The translations under genes and the position numbers were made by a program. From NCBI GenBank assembly GCA_018830285.1, contig JAHJSB010000055.1, forward strand, positions 1 to 64,000: a stretch of 64,000 nt of DNA, written 5' to 3'. This document shows positions 1-7,240 of the stretch, in pieces; position 1 is the first letter of the stretch, and each line of letters starts with the position of its first letter. This DNA comes from Alphaproteobacteria bacterium (GTDB lineage Bacteria > Pseudomonadota > Alphaproteobacteria > Caulobacterales > Hyphomonadaceae). The notes under the pieces are model-generated. The model was not told the origin of the DNA, did no database searches, and saw only the letters and a program-made list of their open reading frames with translations.

Positions 1-62
1 GGCTCCTGCCTGGCAGCTCAGGCTATTGATTCAATGGGGCGAATTGCGGGAAAGACCAAGTC

Positions 63-800
63 ATGATCCTCACCTGTCCCTCATGTGAGACCCAGTATTT
101 CGCCGATGACTCAACAATCGGTGAAAGCGGGCGAACTGTGAAGTGCGCAACCTGCGGACATAGCTGGTTCGTGCGGCCTGAAGGCGTGGCCGGGCATGAG
201 CACGCCGCGGCACCCGCAGCCCATGAAGTCTACCGTGAACGCGTGCGCGAACAGCGCCGACGCAAGAGCCGGTTCGCCGCGCTGGTCTCGTGGATCGTTA
301 CCGCTGCCGTCTTCTTTACGCTGGGCCTGGCCGCGATCATCTTCCGCAATGATGTTGTGAAATTCTGGCCGGAATCGGCCACGGCCTACAAACGGGCCGG
401 TTTTTCCGTCAACCGGTTCGGCCTTGAGTTCGAGAATATCGAGCGCAGCCGCACCTTCAATGACACGATTCCCGTCGTCACAGTGTCGGGCAAGGCCGTG
501 AACGTCGCCCGCAGCACCGTCGAAACGCCCGCCGTGCGCGTCAGCCTGATGGACGAGCGCGGCAAGCAGGTCGCACAGAAATTCGGGACCATCACGCCCG
601 GCGAACTCGACGCAGGCGACACCGGGACGTTCAAGATCGTGCTTGAGCAGGCACCGATGGAAAGTTTCGAGATCGAACTGTCCTTCGTCGACCGCGACAA
701 TGTTCCGCCAGAGCCGGAAGCCGAAGCCGGGACGGAGACTGTAGCCGACGAGCCAGCGTCGGAAACGGCCGGGTCCGAGACTGAAAGCCCGATTGAATGA
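63..800 (+). CDS. Zinc-ribbon (MJ0042-type) single-pass membrane protein
   Basis: The 245-aa protein opens with a zinc ribbon: CxxC at residues 5-8 and a second CxxC at 28-31, typical of the MJ0042 N-terminal domain. A basic stretch (57-70) precedes one membrane helix at about 71-94. The rest is a DUF3426-like beta-rich domain (about 115-212) and an acidic Glu/Ala/Thr tail. The ribbon should lie in the cytoplasm and the large domain outside the membrane. The function is unknown. Its stop overlaps the start of the phosphoribosyltransferase by 4 bp, so the two are probably translationally coupled. The first 62 bases of the window hold no gene that can be read. Confidence 0.85.
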   Translation: MILTCPSCETQYFADDSTIGESGRTVKCATCGHSWFVRPEGVAGHEHAAAPAAHEVYRERVREQRRRKSRFAALVSWIVTAAVFFTLGLAAIIFRNDVVKFWPESATAYKRAGFSVNRFGLEFENIERSRTFNDTIPVVTVSGKAVNVARSTVETPAVRVSLMDERGKQVAQKFGTITPGELDAGDTGTFKIVLEQAPMESFEIELSFVDRDNVPPEPEAEAGTETVADEPASETAGSETESPIE

Positions 801-1327
801 CAGACATGCCGAAGATCGAAGTCCTCGTCACCGAGGAAGAACTGATGGCGCGTATCGATACGCTGGCCGACGCACTTGTGCCGCGGCTGCCGGGTGACTG
901 GACGGCGGTGTCGATCCTGATCGGCGCGACACCGTTCACCTCCGACCTGATGAAAGCGCTGGCCCGGCGTGGCGTGCATCCGATCCTCGATGTGATCTGG
1001 CTCGAAAGCTACCGCGATGCCCGAGAGAGTTCCGGTCGCGTCGTGGTGCGGGCCGATCTTGGCCGGTCAGTCGAGGGACGCGGCGTCCTGTTGCTGGACG
1101 ATGTCTACGACACCGGGCGCACGCTCGCCTTTGCCAAGAACCACTTGTTGTCCAAGGGCGCACGCGAAGTTGTCACCTGCGCTCTGACGCAGAAGCCCTG
1201 GGCGCCCCGAGGGGAAGACGGCGTCGATTTCTGCGCCTTCGATTCCCCGGGCCGCTACCTTGTCGGCTATGGCATGGACGATGCGGGCAAGTATCGCGGC
1301 CTGCCCTATATCGGCGCGCTGGACTAG
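797..1327 (+). CDS. hpt: Hypoxanthine phosphoribosyltransferase-like protein
   Basis: This 176-aa type I phosphoribosyltransferase would salvage hypoxanthine/guanine with PRPP to give IMP/GMP in the cytoplasm. The PRPP-binding loop is clear at residues 97-110, with the acidic pair and the DTGRT turn. The C-terminal segment around 155-173 (VGYGMDDAGKYRGLPYIG) matches the end of bacterial HPRTs, where it closes over the base. The length is normal for the family. The start overlaps the upstream stop as ATGA. Base specificity cannot be read from the sequence, so the gene symbol is by family resemblance. Confidence 0.82.
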   Translation: MTDMPKIEVLVTEEELMARIDTLADALVPRLPGDWTAVSILIGATPFTSDLMKALARRGVHPILDVIWLESYRDARESSGRVVVRADLGRSVEGRGVLLLDDVYDTGRTLAFAKNHLLSKGAREVVTCALTQKPWAPRGEDGVDFCAFDSPGRYLVGYGMDDAGKYRGLPYIGALD

Positions 1328-1716
1328 GTCAGCGCGAACCAGATGCAGGCACCTGCCGTGACCAGCTTCACAATGAGCGTGATGAGCGTTCCGACGGAAC
1401 GGCCGAAGCTCGAACCTGACGAACCACCGATGCCGATAGCGTGAAGTACGCGACCGACAAGGAAACTGCCACCGAGACCGTGGATCAGCACAACCGGTGC
1501 GGATAGTGCCGCAAGCCCGACAAGGCCAAGCAGCACGATCGGCACGTCTTCGACTGCGTTGCCCTGTGCCCGGATGGCCCGTTGCACGGCTTCATTATTG
1601 CCGTCACCAAAACCGACTTTCTCGGCCCCGCGAACACGGCCGACATTCAGTTTCAGGATGAGCATAAACAGGCCGAAAAGGCCCAGATAGAGCGTGGTGG
1701 CAGCAAAAGCCGTCAT
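1324..1716 (-). CDS. MAPEG family membrane protein
   Basis: The 130-aa protein has about four hydrophobic helices (residues 1-20, 52-72, 73-95 and 105-129). The first loop carries the Arg/Asn pattern of MAPEG proteins (NVGRVRGAEK, then QRAIRAQGNAVE). MAPEG proteins are glutathione-linked or eicosanoid enzymes in eukaryotes. The bacterial homologues near metabolic genes are mostly uncharacterised. A strong Shine-Dalgarno (AGGGAGGA, read on the minus strand) precedes the ATG. Its 3' end overlaps the convergent phosphoribosyltransferase by 4 bp. Confidence 0.8.
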   Translation of the reverse strand: MTAFAATTLYLGLFGLFMLILKLNVGRVRGAEKVGFGDGNNEAVQRAIRAQGNAVEDVPIVLLGLVGLAALSAPVVLIHGLGGSFLVGRVLHAIGIGGSSGSSFGRSVGTLITLIVKLVTAGACIWFALT

Positions 1717-1779
1717 GGGTAGTCCTCCCTTTTTCAGAAGACTTACCCGGGTTCACGCAAATGGCACGGGTTTTTTGAC

Positions 1780-2253
1780 CTACCAGGCACCGATATTCCC
1801 GGCGCTGGCCCACGGCTCCTTGGGGGCCTTGCGCTCACCCTTTTGCAAAAGCTCGACTGAAATGCCGTCCGGCGACCGGACAAAGGCCATGTGTCCGTCA
1901 CGTGGCGGGCGGTTGATCGTCACGCCCTGCTCGGCAAGGCGCTCGACAGCCGCATAGATGTCGTCGACCATGTAGGCGAGATGGCCGAAATTGCGGCCGC
2001 CGGAATAGTCTTCCGGGTCCCAGTTATGCGTCAGCTCGACCATCGGGATATTCAGCTGGGTCGGATTGGCATTCTCGGGCACGCCGCCGAGACGTTTCAC
2101 GTCTGCAGGCGACGCCAGGAAGACCAGCGTGAAGCGGCCGTTCTCATTGTCGACACGCCGGACCTGCTCCAGCCCGAGCCCCTCGCAATAGAATTTCAGT
2201 GATGCATCAATATCAGCGACGCGCACCATTGTGTGAAGGTATTCGATGCTCAT
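1780..2253 (-). CDS. gloA: Lactoylglutathione lyase (glyoxalase I)
   Basis: The enzyme isomerises the methylglyoxal-glutathione hemithioacetal to S-lactoylglutathione in the cytosol. The 157-aa sequence has two beta-alpha-beta-beta-beta modules. Candidate metal ligands are His7, Glu73, His91 and Glu134, spaced as in bacterial glyoxalase I. The segment after Glu73 (THNWDPEDYSGGRNFGHLA) is characteristic of the family. The start codon overlaps the stop of the upstream membrane-protein gene by 4 bp, so they share a transcript. Confidence 0.9.
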   Translation of the reverse strand: MSIEYLHTMVRVADIDASLKFYCEGLGLEQVRRVDNENGRFTLVFLASPADVKRLGGVPENANPTQLNIPMVELTHNWDPEDYSGGRNFGHLAYMVDDIYAAVERLAEQGVTINRPPRDGHMAFVRSPDGISVELLQKGERKAPKEPWASAGNIGAW

Positions 2254-2708
2254 GAGGGGCCTCCATTGAGGTCGCGCACGACCTGTTTCAGGTTGGGTGG
2301 CATCAGGGCATAGTATCGCCGCATCGCCGCGGCGAGCAGCAGGATCATGAAGCCCATGATGGCGAGGAAGACGGAAAACGTGTGGATCATCGTGCCGGTC
2401 TCGAACACGGGTGATGACCCGGAGGCGCGCCAGAGCGCCAGCCAGACCATGTTGAAGGCGGCTACGAAGGGCGCAACCAGGATCGAGACGATCGTGGCGC
2501 AGGCGAAGAAATAAGTAGCCGAGCGCGGGCCTTCGCTGCGCAGGTAGAGGTCGGTGAACTCCGCATCGCCAATGTCAGCCGGAATTTCACCGGTTTCCTT
2601 GCGCGCAGCGAGGACTTCAGGCGCAAAGTCGCGGGTCGTCTTCCATCGCCATGCGAGGTGTGCGCCCCAGGCGAGAAGGGCTACGAAAAGCAGGATCATC
2701 GGCAACAT
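2250..2708 (-). CDS. Small three-helix membrane protein, unknown function
   Basis: The 152-aa protein has hydrophobic helices at about residues 4-20, 63-92 and 108-128. The loop after helix 1 is charged and the C-terminal cytoplasmic tail is short (MPPNLKQVVRDLNGG). I do not recognise the family. It is the first gene of a two-gene leftward unit with gloA (4-bp overlap). No good Shine-Dalgarno precedes either possible ATG (codon 1 or codon 4), so the exact start is uncertain. Confidence 0.7.
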   Translation of the reverse strand: MLPMILLFVALLAWGAHLAWRWKTTRDFAPEVLAARKETGEIPADIGDAEFTDLYLRSEGPRSATYFFACATIVSILVAPFVAAFNMVWLALWRASGSSPVFETGTMIHTFSVFLAIMGFMILLLAAAMRRYYALMPPNLKQVVRDLNGGPS

Positions 2709-2764
2709 GGAAAAACGGGCAGGTCCGAATTTGCGGCGAGGGGCCGTCTGCCCAGCTTGCCGGT

Positions 2765-3649
2765 TCAGGCGGCATGGGCGCGTTCATAGGTCAGCATGGC
2801 ACGCTTTCGCGCCACACCCCAATGATAGTTATGGAGCCTGCCGTCCGCCGCAAGGGCCCTGTGGCAGGGAATGAACCAGCTGATCGGGTTTGCCCCGACC
2901 GCCGCACCGACGGCACGGGCGGCCTTGGGATGGCCGGACACTTTCGCCAATTGGCCATAGGTCTGGGTCGTGCCCGCCGGAATCTCGAGCAGGGCGCGCC
3001 AGACCTGACGCCGGAACGGCGTGCCATAGAGCGCCACGGGCATCGGCTCACCCGACTCGAAGACGCGACTGGCAAAGCTCGCCGCTTCCGCATCGTCACG
3101 CCGGATATCGGCACCGGGATAGCGCGCGGCAAGGTCCGCAAAGGCCTGCGCTTCGCCGACGCCCTGATGTTCAAACCCAGTGCGTTGCGGCGCGCCTTCG
3201 TCGATAAACCCGAGCGCCACCAGCCCGCGCGGTCCGATCAGCCATGCACCCAGGCCGAACGGTGTGGGTGACTTCCCCAAGACCAGGTCAGCCCCTGCCC
3301 CGCCGGCCTTGGCCTCACCCGGGGTGAGGCCTTCGTGAGCGATGAAGAGATCGTGCAGTCGGCCGGGGCCCGAGAGGCCCGTCTCGAGGGCGGCATCAAG
3401 TACGCTCGCGCCATCGCGCAGCAGGTCGCCGGCTGCGCCATGGGCCAGCGCGGCCTGGAACTGTTTCGGGCTGACGCCCGCCCAGCGCGTGAATTCGCGC
3501 TGGAAGTGGCTGGGCGACAGGTTCATCGCTGCCGCCACGCTGGCAAGGTCCGGCCAGTCGCGCCAGGTGTCGCCGAGGTGATCAAGGGCGCGAGCCATGC
3601 GGTCATAGGCCAGGGCGCGTTCATCGAGAGGAGCAAGTGTCAGTGTCAT
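2765..3649 (-). CDS. AraC-type regulator fused to O6-alkylguanine-DNA alkyltransferase
   Basis: The 294-aa protein joins an AraC-type helix-turn-helix region (about residues 15-112) to an Ogt/MGMT alkyltransferase (about 120-290). The suicide cysteine lies in PCHR at 261-264 (Cys262), preceded by the DNA-binding helix region FRRQVWRALLEIPAGTT. By family knowledge it removes alkyl groups from O6-alkylguanine and may control transcription. It lacks the N-terminal Ada zinc domain that senses methylphosphotriesters, so it is shorter than E. coli Ada (354 aa). It is transcribed divergently from metY across a 146-bp gap. Confidence 0.88.
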   Translation of the reverse strand: MTLTLAPLDERALAYDRMARALDHLGDTWRDWPDLASVAAAMNLSPSHFQREFTRWAGVSPKQFQAALAHGAAGDLLRDGASVLDAALETGLSGPGRLHDLFIAHEGLTPGEAKAGGAGADLVLGKSPTPFGLGAWLIGPRGLVALGFIDEGAPQRTGFEHQGVGEAQAFADLAARYPGADIRRDDAEAASFASRVFESGEPMPVALYGTPFRRQVWRALLEIPAGTTQTYGQLAKVSGHPKAARAVGAAVGANPISWFIPCHRALAADGRLHNYHWGVARKRAMLTYERAHAA

Positions 3650-3715
3650 GAGAGGCAGTTTGCCTGCTGGGGCAGGCCTGTTCCACCCGTTTCTTGCGGC
3701 AGCGTAGGGCTCAAC

Positions 3716-3770
3716 GCACCTTTTAGCCCAAGGCCCTGTGCAGGCGGGTATCAGGCGCTAAAAGAGGGGC
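3716..3770 (+). promoter_or_regulatory. Candidate SAM-II-like riboswitch in the metY leader
   Basis: The RNA could fold as an H-type pseudoknot. P1 pairs GCAC (3716-3719) with GTGC (3738-3741). The 18-nt loop begins with a U-rich TTTTA. Two loop segments, GCCC (3726-3729) and GCC (3733-3735), can pair with GGGC (3767-3770) and GGC (3754-3756). Between these 3' strands lies GCTAAAA (3757-3763), which resembles the conserved 3' element of SAM-II. SAM-II motifs commonly precede methionine genes in alphaproteobacteria. The weak points are a 4-bp P1 and an imperfect match to the loop consensus. A competing hairpin, GGGCT (3707-3711) with AGCCC (3725-3729), is also possible. Confidence 0.42.
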
Positions 3771-3795
3771 AGACAAACCAGACAGGGAGATAAAC

Positions 3796-5106
3796 GTGAC
3801 TCAGGGATTTTCGACACGCTCCATTCACGCAGGCAGTGCGCCAGACCCGGTGACCGGGTCGCGCGCCCAGCCGATCCACCAGACAACCAGTTTCGTGTTC
3901 AAGGATGCGGCCCATGCCGCCAACCTGTTTGCACTCCAAGAATTCGGGAACATCTATACGCGCCTCGGCAACCCGACGACTGGCGCGCTGGAAGCCCGTA
4001 TCGCTGATCTTGAAGGCGGCACGATGGGCGTTGCCACAGCGTCCGGTCATGCGGCGCAATTGCTGGCCTTCCATGTGCTGATGGAGCCCGGCGCGAATAT
4101 CGTTGCGGCGCGGCAGCTTTACGGCGGCTCGATCAACCAGTTGTCGCACGCATTCAAGAAGTTCGGCTGGGATGTGAAATTTGTCGATATTGACGACGTG
4201 GCAGGGTTCGAGGCCGCGATTGACGACAAGACGCGCGTGATCTTCACCGAGAGCCTCGCCAATCCGGGCGGCCTCGTCACGGACATGGCCGCAATTGCCA
4301 AGATCGCCAGCAAGCACGGCATTCCCTTCATGGTCGACAATACGATGGCGTCGCCCTACCTCTGCCGACCGCTGGAGCATGGCGCGAATATCATCGTGGA
4401 GAGCCTGACCAAGTTCATCGGCGGTCACGGCAACTCGATCGGCGGCATGATCGTCGATGGCGGCAATTTCGACTGGCTGGCGCACAAGGCCAAGTTCCCG
4501 ACCATGGCGAGCCCGCAATCCTATTACAATGACATGGTGTTCGGCGAGGCCTTCGCCGCGCTGCCGCTCGGCCCTGACGGGTCGAACGTGAATATCGCCT
4601 TCGCCATCGCGGCACGCGCTTTCTCGCTGCGCGATCTCGGCCCGGCGATGTCGCCCATGAACGCATTCCTCATCATGACGGGGTGCGAAACCCTGCCATT
4701 GCGCATGGAGCGCCACTGCGCCAATGCCCTGAAGGTCGCCAAGCACCTCAGCGCGCACCAAAAGGTCAGCTGGGTGCGCTATGCAGGCCTTGAAGGCGAT
4801 GCGCATTTCGAGCGGCCGAAAAAATACCTGCCCAAGGGGGCTGGCGCCGTGTTCACGTTCGGCCTGAAGGGCGGGCATGAGGCGGGGGTCAAGCTGGTTG
4901 AGGGCGTGAAACTGTTCAGCCACCTGGCCAATATCGGTGACACGCGTTCGCTGATCATCCACCCGGCATCGACCACGCACAGCCAGTTGACGGATGCGCA
5001 AAAGACCGCGGCCGGGGCTGCGCCCGACACGGTGCGCCTGTCGGTCGGAATCGAGGACGCTGCCGACATCATTGCTGATCTCGACCAGGCGCTGGCTTCG
5101 CTCTGA
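3796..5106 (+). CDS. metY: O-acetylhomoserine sulfhydrylase / Cys-Met PLP enzyme
   Basis: This 436-aa cytosolic PLP enzyme of the Cys/Met metabolism family makes homocysteine from O-acetylhomoserine and sulfide. The N-terminal FSTRSIHAG motif, the YTRLGNPT segment (54-61), the aromatic-stacking Tyr109 region (RQLYGG) and the PLP lysine in SLTKFIGG (Lys206) are all visible. The length fits the MetY type rather than shorter cystathionine enzymes. The start is GTG, 5 nt after the Shine-Dalgarno AGGGAGA at 3784-3790. The leader holds a possible SAM-II-like element, which would make expression fall when SAM is high. Confidence 0.9.
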   Translation: MTQGFSTRSIHAGSAPDPVTGSRAQPIHQTTSFVFKDAAHAANLFALQEFGNIYTRLGNPTTGALEARIADLEGGTMGVATASGHAAQLLAFHVLMEPGANIVAARQLYGGSINQLSHAFKKFGWDVKFVDIDDVAGFEAAIDDKTRVIFTESLANPGGLVTDMAAIAKIASKHGIPFMVDNTMASPYLCRPLEHGANIIVESLTKFIGGHGNSIGGMIVDGGNFDWLAHKAKFPTMASPQSYYNDMVFGEAFAALPLGPDGSNVNIAFAIAARAFSLRDLGPAMSPMNAFLIMTGCETLPLRMERHCANALKVAKHLSAHQKVSWVRYAGLEGDAHFERPKKYLPKGAGAVFTFGLKGGHEAGVKLVEGVKLFSHLANIGDTRSLIIHPASTTHSQLTDAQKTAAGAAPDTVRLSVGIEDAADIIADLDQALASL

Positions 5107-5184
5107 TCGCCGGAAAATTCCCTTCCCTGTTTGCCGGAACACCGGCAAAGTAATCGTTTGGCCAACAGGGGAGGGCCCAGACCC

Positions 5185-6132
5185 ATGGCAGATGCCCGCA
5201 GCATAATTCTGCACGAATATCCGACGTCGCCGTTCGCGGAGAAGGTGCGCCTGGCGCTCAAGCTGAAGAACCTCGCCTATTCGCGCGTGGAAATTCCGGT
5301 GATCATGCCCCGGCCCGACCTGATGCCGATGACGGGCGGCTATCGCCGCACACCGGTGATGCAGATCGGCGCGGACATCTATTGCGACACCGCGATCATC
5401 CTGCGTGAGCTGGAATCGCGTTTCCCGAACCCGTCACTGCGCACGCCGGGCCATGAGGGGCTAGCCCAGATGGTGGCCGGATGGACCGATGCGCGCTGGT
5501 TCCAGTCGTCGGTCGCCGTCATCTTTGGCGAGCGGGCCGACAGCGTGCCCGAGGATTTCAAAAAGGACCGCGAGGCCCTCTCCGGCCGGCCCTTCGACAC
5601 CGAAGCCATGAAAAAAGTGGCGCCGATGATGCGCGACCAGTGGCGCGCCCGGCTGATGTTGCTGGAAGAACGCCTTCAGGCTGGCAAGGGCGCTGGCGCC
5701 GGCGTCTACCTGATCGGCGCGAAGCCAGGCTTCGTCGACGTCCACGCCTACATGAATGTCTGGTTCGTGATGAACACGGTGCCCGACTTTGCCAATGCCT
5801 GCCTTGAGTCCGCGCCATTGACACGCGCCTGGTATGACCGGCTGACCGAGGCCGAAGGCCAGGCGCCCGAAACCATCAGTTCTGCCGAAGCGCTGGCGAT
5901 CGGAAAAACGGCGGCGCCGCGCCTCGTGGCGGCAACAACGCTCAACGAGCCGCAGGGCTTTTCCCCCGGTGACAATGTGGCCGTTGCGCCGGATGATTAT
6001 GGCCAGGTCTGGGTCGAGGGCGAACTCGTGCACGCCGATGCCCAGCGCCTGATCCTGCAGCGCACATCGCCCGAGGCGGAAACCATCCATGTCCACTTCC
6101 CGCGCGCCGGATTCCTCGTCCGCCGGTCCTGA
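5185..6132 (+). CDS. Glutathione S-transferase family protein with C-terminal extension
   Basis: The 315-aa protein has a thioredoxin-like N-terminal GST domain (about 6-85, with TSPFAEKVRLAL in place of the active-site helix start, and a DTAIILRELE motif) and an all-helical C-terminal domain (about 95-225). A further 80 residues (about 235-315) are predicted mostly beta (PGDNVAVAPDDYGQVWVEGE) and are not part of a standard GST of roughly 200-230 aa. The chosen ATG follows GGGGAGGG; a longer upstream frame has no initiation signal. The gene follows metY by 78 bp. The substrate is unknown. Confidence 0.8.
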   Translation: MADARSIILHEYPTSPFAEKVRLALKLKNLAYSRVEIPVIMPRPDLMPMTGGYRRTPVMQIGADIYCDTAIILRELESRFPNPSLRTPGHEGLAQMVAGWTDARWFQSSVAVIFGERADSVPEDFKKDREALSGRPFDTEAMKKVAPMMRDQWRARLMLLEERLQAGKGAGAGVYLIGAKPGFVDVHAYMNVWFVMNTVPDFANACLESAPLTRAWYDRLTEAEGQAPETISSAEALAIGKTAAPRLVAATTLNEPQGFSPGDNVAVAPDDYGQVWVEGELVHADAQRLILQRTSPEAETIHVHFPRAGFLVRRS

Positions 6133-6199
6133 CAAGGCTTGCGCATGCGCCTCCCGGATATAGGCTGGCCGAAAACCAGTCGTGGGAGGACGGAAGACA

Positions 6200-7156
6200 A
6201 TGAAGCGTTTGATGATTGCGGGCCTGTTTGTGCTGGGCGCATGCCAGTCGACACAAGCCGACGAGTTGGCCGCGGACGGCGCCGCAAGTGAAAGCTGGTA
6301 CCCGTCGAAATACGGCGCCGATGACCGGCTCGGCGCGCTCAACAATCTCAGCGCAGAAAAGACCGCCGCCGCGGCGAAACTGGTCACGACCGGCAAGACC
6401 TATTCGCTCGGCATGGTAACGGGCCGCGATACACCCGCCTATGGCCCGCGCGAATACGACGTGACGGTGCTGCAACTGTCGGACGGGTCGGGCACACCGC
6501 TCGGCGAAAACATGGCGACCGGCAATGACGATATTGTCGATGTCTGGGTCGGCATTGGCAGCCAGATTGACGGGCTTGGTCATATGGGCATCAACCACGA
6601 ATACTATAATGGCGTGCCCGTGGCCGACTTTGTCACGACATCCGGTCTGACGCAGTTCGGCACCCACCTGTTGCCGCCGATCGCGACACGCGGCGTGTTG
6701 CTCGACATGACCAAGGCGTTCGGCGATCCGGTCGCGCCGGGTACGGCGTTCAACACAGCCGAGATCGAGGCCGCCGCAATGCGTGCGAGCATTTCCATCG
6801 AGGCTGGCGACGTCGTGCTCTTCTACACCGGTACGATGAAATCGCAGGCCGGGGCGTCCGAACTCAACCCCGCCGAACCGGGCATCGGCGTCGACGGCAT
6901 CCAATACCTCGCAGATCTCGGCGTCGTGGCCATCGGATCGGATACATGGGCGGTTGAGGTCATTCCGTTCGAGAATGAGGCCCGCCCGTTTGACGGACAC
7001 CTGACAATGCTGGCCAAGAACGGCGTCTACATCCTGGAAAACATGGTGACGGACGAACTCGCCGCCGATGGCGTGACGGAATTCTTCTTCACGCTGGGCG
7101 CGCCCCGCCTTGAAGGCACCGTGCAGGCCATCATCAATCCGGTCGGCATTCGCTAG
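6200..7156 (+). CDS. Cyclase family (kynurenine formamidase-like) lipoprotein
   Basis: The 318-aa protein belongs to the metal-dependent cyclase/hydrolase family (PF04199). GIGSQIDGLGHMG (118-130) followed by His133 and YYNG corresponds to the metal-binding region of the larger cyclases. DDRLGALNNL (41-50) is also typical. The signal peptide ends in a lipobox (LGAC, Cys15), so it should be membrane-anchored in the periplasm, unlike the cytosolic kynurenine formamidases. The ATG at codon 7 of the longer frame is chosen because it begins the signal peptide (MKRLMIAG). It ends in a shared terminator facing the TonB receptor gene. The substrate is unknown. Confidence 0.8.
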   Translation: MKRLMIAGLFVLGACQSTQADELAADGAASESWYPSKYGADDRLGALNNLSAEKTAAAAKLVTTGKTYSLGMVTGRDTPAYGPREYDVTVLQLSDGSGTPLGENMATGNDDIVDVWVGIGSQIDGLGHMGINHEYYNGVPVADFVTTSGLTQFGTHLLPPIATRGVLLDMTKAFGDPVAPGTAFNTAEIEAAAMRASISIEAGDVVLFYTGTMKSQAGASELNPAEPGIGVDGIQYLADLGVVAIGSDTWAVEVIPFENEARPFDGHLTMLAKNGVYILENMVTDELAADGVTEFFFTLGAPRLEGTVQAIINPVGIR

Positions 7157-7184
7157 ACTCTCGTCGAATGTCCGACCCAACGAA

Positions 7185-7214
7185 AAACGCCGCCCTCTTT
7201 CGGGGGCGGCGTTT
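7185..7214. terminator. Bidirectional intrinsic terminator
   Basis: A perfect 11-bp stem, AAACGCCGCCC (7185-7195) paired with GGGCGGCGTTT (7204-7214), closes an 8-nt loop. The A-tract on one side and T-tract on the other let it work in both directions. It sits between the convergent cyclase and TonB receptor genes. Confidence 0.9.
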
Positions 7215-7240
7215 GTCTGTTGGCTGAAAGTAGTGAGCAA

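Noticed and set aside
3751-5214. Long minus-strand frame opposite metY
   Set aside because: It is a shadow of metY: low-complexity Arg/His/Gly translation and no domain.
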